Assembly: GCF_019752095.1 (NCBI RefSeq)
Contig: NZ_JAIEMO010000024.1
Coordinates: 1 to 64,000 of the forward strand
Length of the DNA stretch: 64,000 bases
From: Nitrosomonas sp.
GTDB taxonomy: Bacteria; Pseudomonadota; Gammaproteobacteria; Burkholderiales; Nitrosomonadaceae
Reading direction: 5' to 3'
Positions 63,152 to 64,000 of the stretch are shown one piece after another (the stretch's first letter is position 1; each line of letters begins with the position of its first letter). The translations under genes were made by a program, and so were the position numbers. The notes under the pieces were generated by a model, which saw only the letters and a list, made by a program, of their open reading frames with translations, was not told where the DNA came from and did no database searches.

Positions 63152-63496
63152 ATGAATCAGTCAGCCTACACTAAGCATGATATGCAAGCCTGTATCGCTG
63201 CTTGCACGCGCTGCCATCAGATCTGTCTACACATGGGGATGAATCATTGTCTTGAAACCGGTGGAAACCATGTTGAATCTACTCACTTTCGTCTGCTGAT
63301 GAATTGTGCTGAGATTTGCCAGACGTCAGCTAATTTCATGCTGAGCGGCGCTTCCCATTCTGGCGCTCTTTGCGGGATCTGTGCCGAGATTTGCGAAGCA
63401 TGTGCAATAGATTGTGAGAGAATCGGGGATATGGATGAATGTGTCAAAGCATGCAGAGATTGTGCCGAAACATGCACGCAAATGGCGAACATGTAA
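63152..63496 (+). CDS. Four-helix-bundle copper-binding protein (Csp type, cytosolic)
   Basis: A protein of 114 residues without a signal peptide. Sixteen cysteines face the inside of a four-helix bundle: MQACIAACTRCHQICLHMG, FRLLMNCAEICQTSANFML, HSGALCGICAEICEACAIDC and DECVKACRDCAETCTQMA. This is the Csp copper-storage pattern (DUF326), in which CxxxC ladders hold Cu(I). Csp1 proteins have a Tat signal; this one resembles cytosolic Csp3. It fits the copper demand of an ammonia oxidiser. It stands alone and may be separately regulated. Confidence 0.93.
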   Translation: MNQSAYTKHDMQACIAACTRCHQICLHMGMNHCLETGGNHVESTHFRLLMNCAEICQTSANFMLSGASHSGALCGICAEICEACAIDCERIGDMDECVKACRDCAETCTQMANM

Positions 63497-63752
63497 CATT
63501 AACAGGCCATCGAGAAACATTTTCGAAGTAGTTGATGCAAGGTAATGACAGGTAAAAAAGCGCAAGTTTATGGCATAATGAATGAGCAATTTGGGCTTGT
63601 TTTTAATACCGCAGCGAGTTTTCCAGCAACCTACTAGATAGATTATGGCTACAAGTGTAGTGTAGGAAGGATAGTTGAATAACCATTGTGGATTTTTTAT
63701 TGATCTAACTTAGCTGATCGTTTGAGATGAGCAATTGACAGGAGATTGAATT

Positions 63753-64000
63753 ATGGAGCACTTTGCTAGATTATTCCTTGTATCTTTTTTAACCTTGGCA
63801 TTGCTGACCTTAATAGGATGCGGATCAACTCAAAAACAGGCGGGAACGGGAGAGTATTTTGATGATACTGTTATTACAACCAAGGTAAAAGCGGCCATAC
63901 TCAATGAACCAACATTGAAGGCTACTGAAATCAACGTCGAAACATTCAAGGGCGTAGTACAACTAAGCGGTTTTGTAAGTTCGTCTACCAGTATTAGTAA
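63753..64000 (+). CDS. BON-domain lipoprotein (partial at the window edge)
   Basis: Open to the right edge of the window, 82 residues visible. A lipoprotein signal with lipobox LIGC (about 20-23) follows a clear AGGAG site eight bases before ATG 63753. After a short linker the BON-domain start DDTVITTKVKAAILNEPTL and the strand EINVETFKGVVQLSGFV are typical of OsmY-like proteins, which bind lipids or peptidoglycan and protect the envelope. The gene continues outside the window. Confidence 0.85.
   Translation, partial: MEHFARLFLVSFLTLALLTLIGCGSTQKQAGTGEYFDDTVITTKVKAAILNEPTLKATEINVETFKGVVQLSGFVSSSTSIS

Overview
The window looks like chromosome from a Nitrosomonas-type ammonia-oxidising betaproteobacterium. 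The best markers are a gene for SmbP, the small His-rich metal-binding protein known from Nitrosomonas, and a monohaem cytochrome c-552. The housekeeping blocks also fit: sdhB-sdhE-gltA-odhAB, lipA-lipB-ybeD-dat-dacC, hemH/hrcA/nadK/recN and phoBR. Coding density is moderate, and many short intergenic stretches carry hairpins, operators or terminators. I saw no tRNA, rRNA, CRISPR array or prophage.

Layout. 0-3 kb: the end of a small secreted-protein gene, an exported beta-propeller (sialidase-like) protein, a TlpA-type thioredoxin and a tiny lipoprotein. 3.1-9.5 kb: TCA block sdhB, sdhE, gltA, odhA (sucA), odhB (sucB), without sdhCDA or lpd beside it. 9.7-14.2 kb: DUF3617 protein, SLC13-type transporter, hairpin repeat, small unknown gene, membrane EEP-family phosphohydrolase. 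14.7-23.5 kb: smbP, hemH, hrcA, nadK, recN, small HTH protein, membrane spermidine-synthase-like protein, exported amidohydrolase. 23.5-27.3 kb: an accessory island with a 780-base regulatory region and a duplicated set of small secreted proteins. 27.4-47 kb: mostly housekeeping genes (ubiE, phoBR, lgt, ilvD, cytochrome c-552, OsmC, lipAB, dat, dacC, pyrC, rsmI, LpoA-like, yraN, sdaA). 47.2-53.9 kb: an iron locus (bfd, TonB-dependent siderophore receptor, decayed IS3 element, a large internally duplicated secreted protein behind a Fur box). 54-64 kb: accessory and envelope genes, including a glycine-zipper lipoprotein, CheV, a membrane caspase-like C13 peptidase, a secreted glutathione peroxidase, a phosphate-type porin, an orphan MacB-type permease, a seven-bladed secreted propeller, a Csp-type copper protein and the start of a BON-domain lipoprotein.

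The best candidate for an undescribed system is the island at 23.6-27.3 kb. It encodes a YcnI-like secreted protein and two near-identical 153-residue secreted proteins, all of which should start with histidine after signal cleavage, as copper-binding secreted proteins often do. A HEAT-repeat protein lies among them. A decayed second copy of the HEAT gene shows that a HEAT plus His-start unit was duplicated in tandem. A hairpin follows both His-start genes, with its pairing kept despite base changes. A third member of the family sits at the left edge of the window beside the TlpA/propeller pair. A 17-base dyad (TGCGAC-N5-GTCGCA type) occurs upstream of both loci and I found it nowhere else in the intergenic DNA, which suggests a shared regulator. 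A role in metal or redox handling in the periplasm is inference.

The second candidate is the Fur-box gene at 51.6-53.8 kb, a secreted protein of two tandem ~350-residue repeats with no family I recognise, next to a siderophore receptor.
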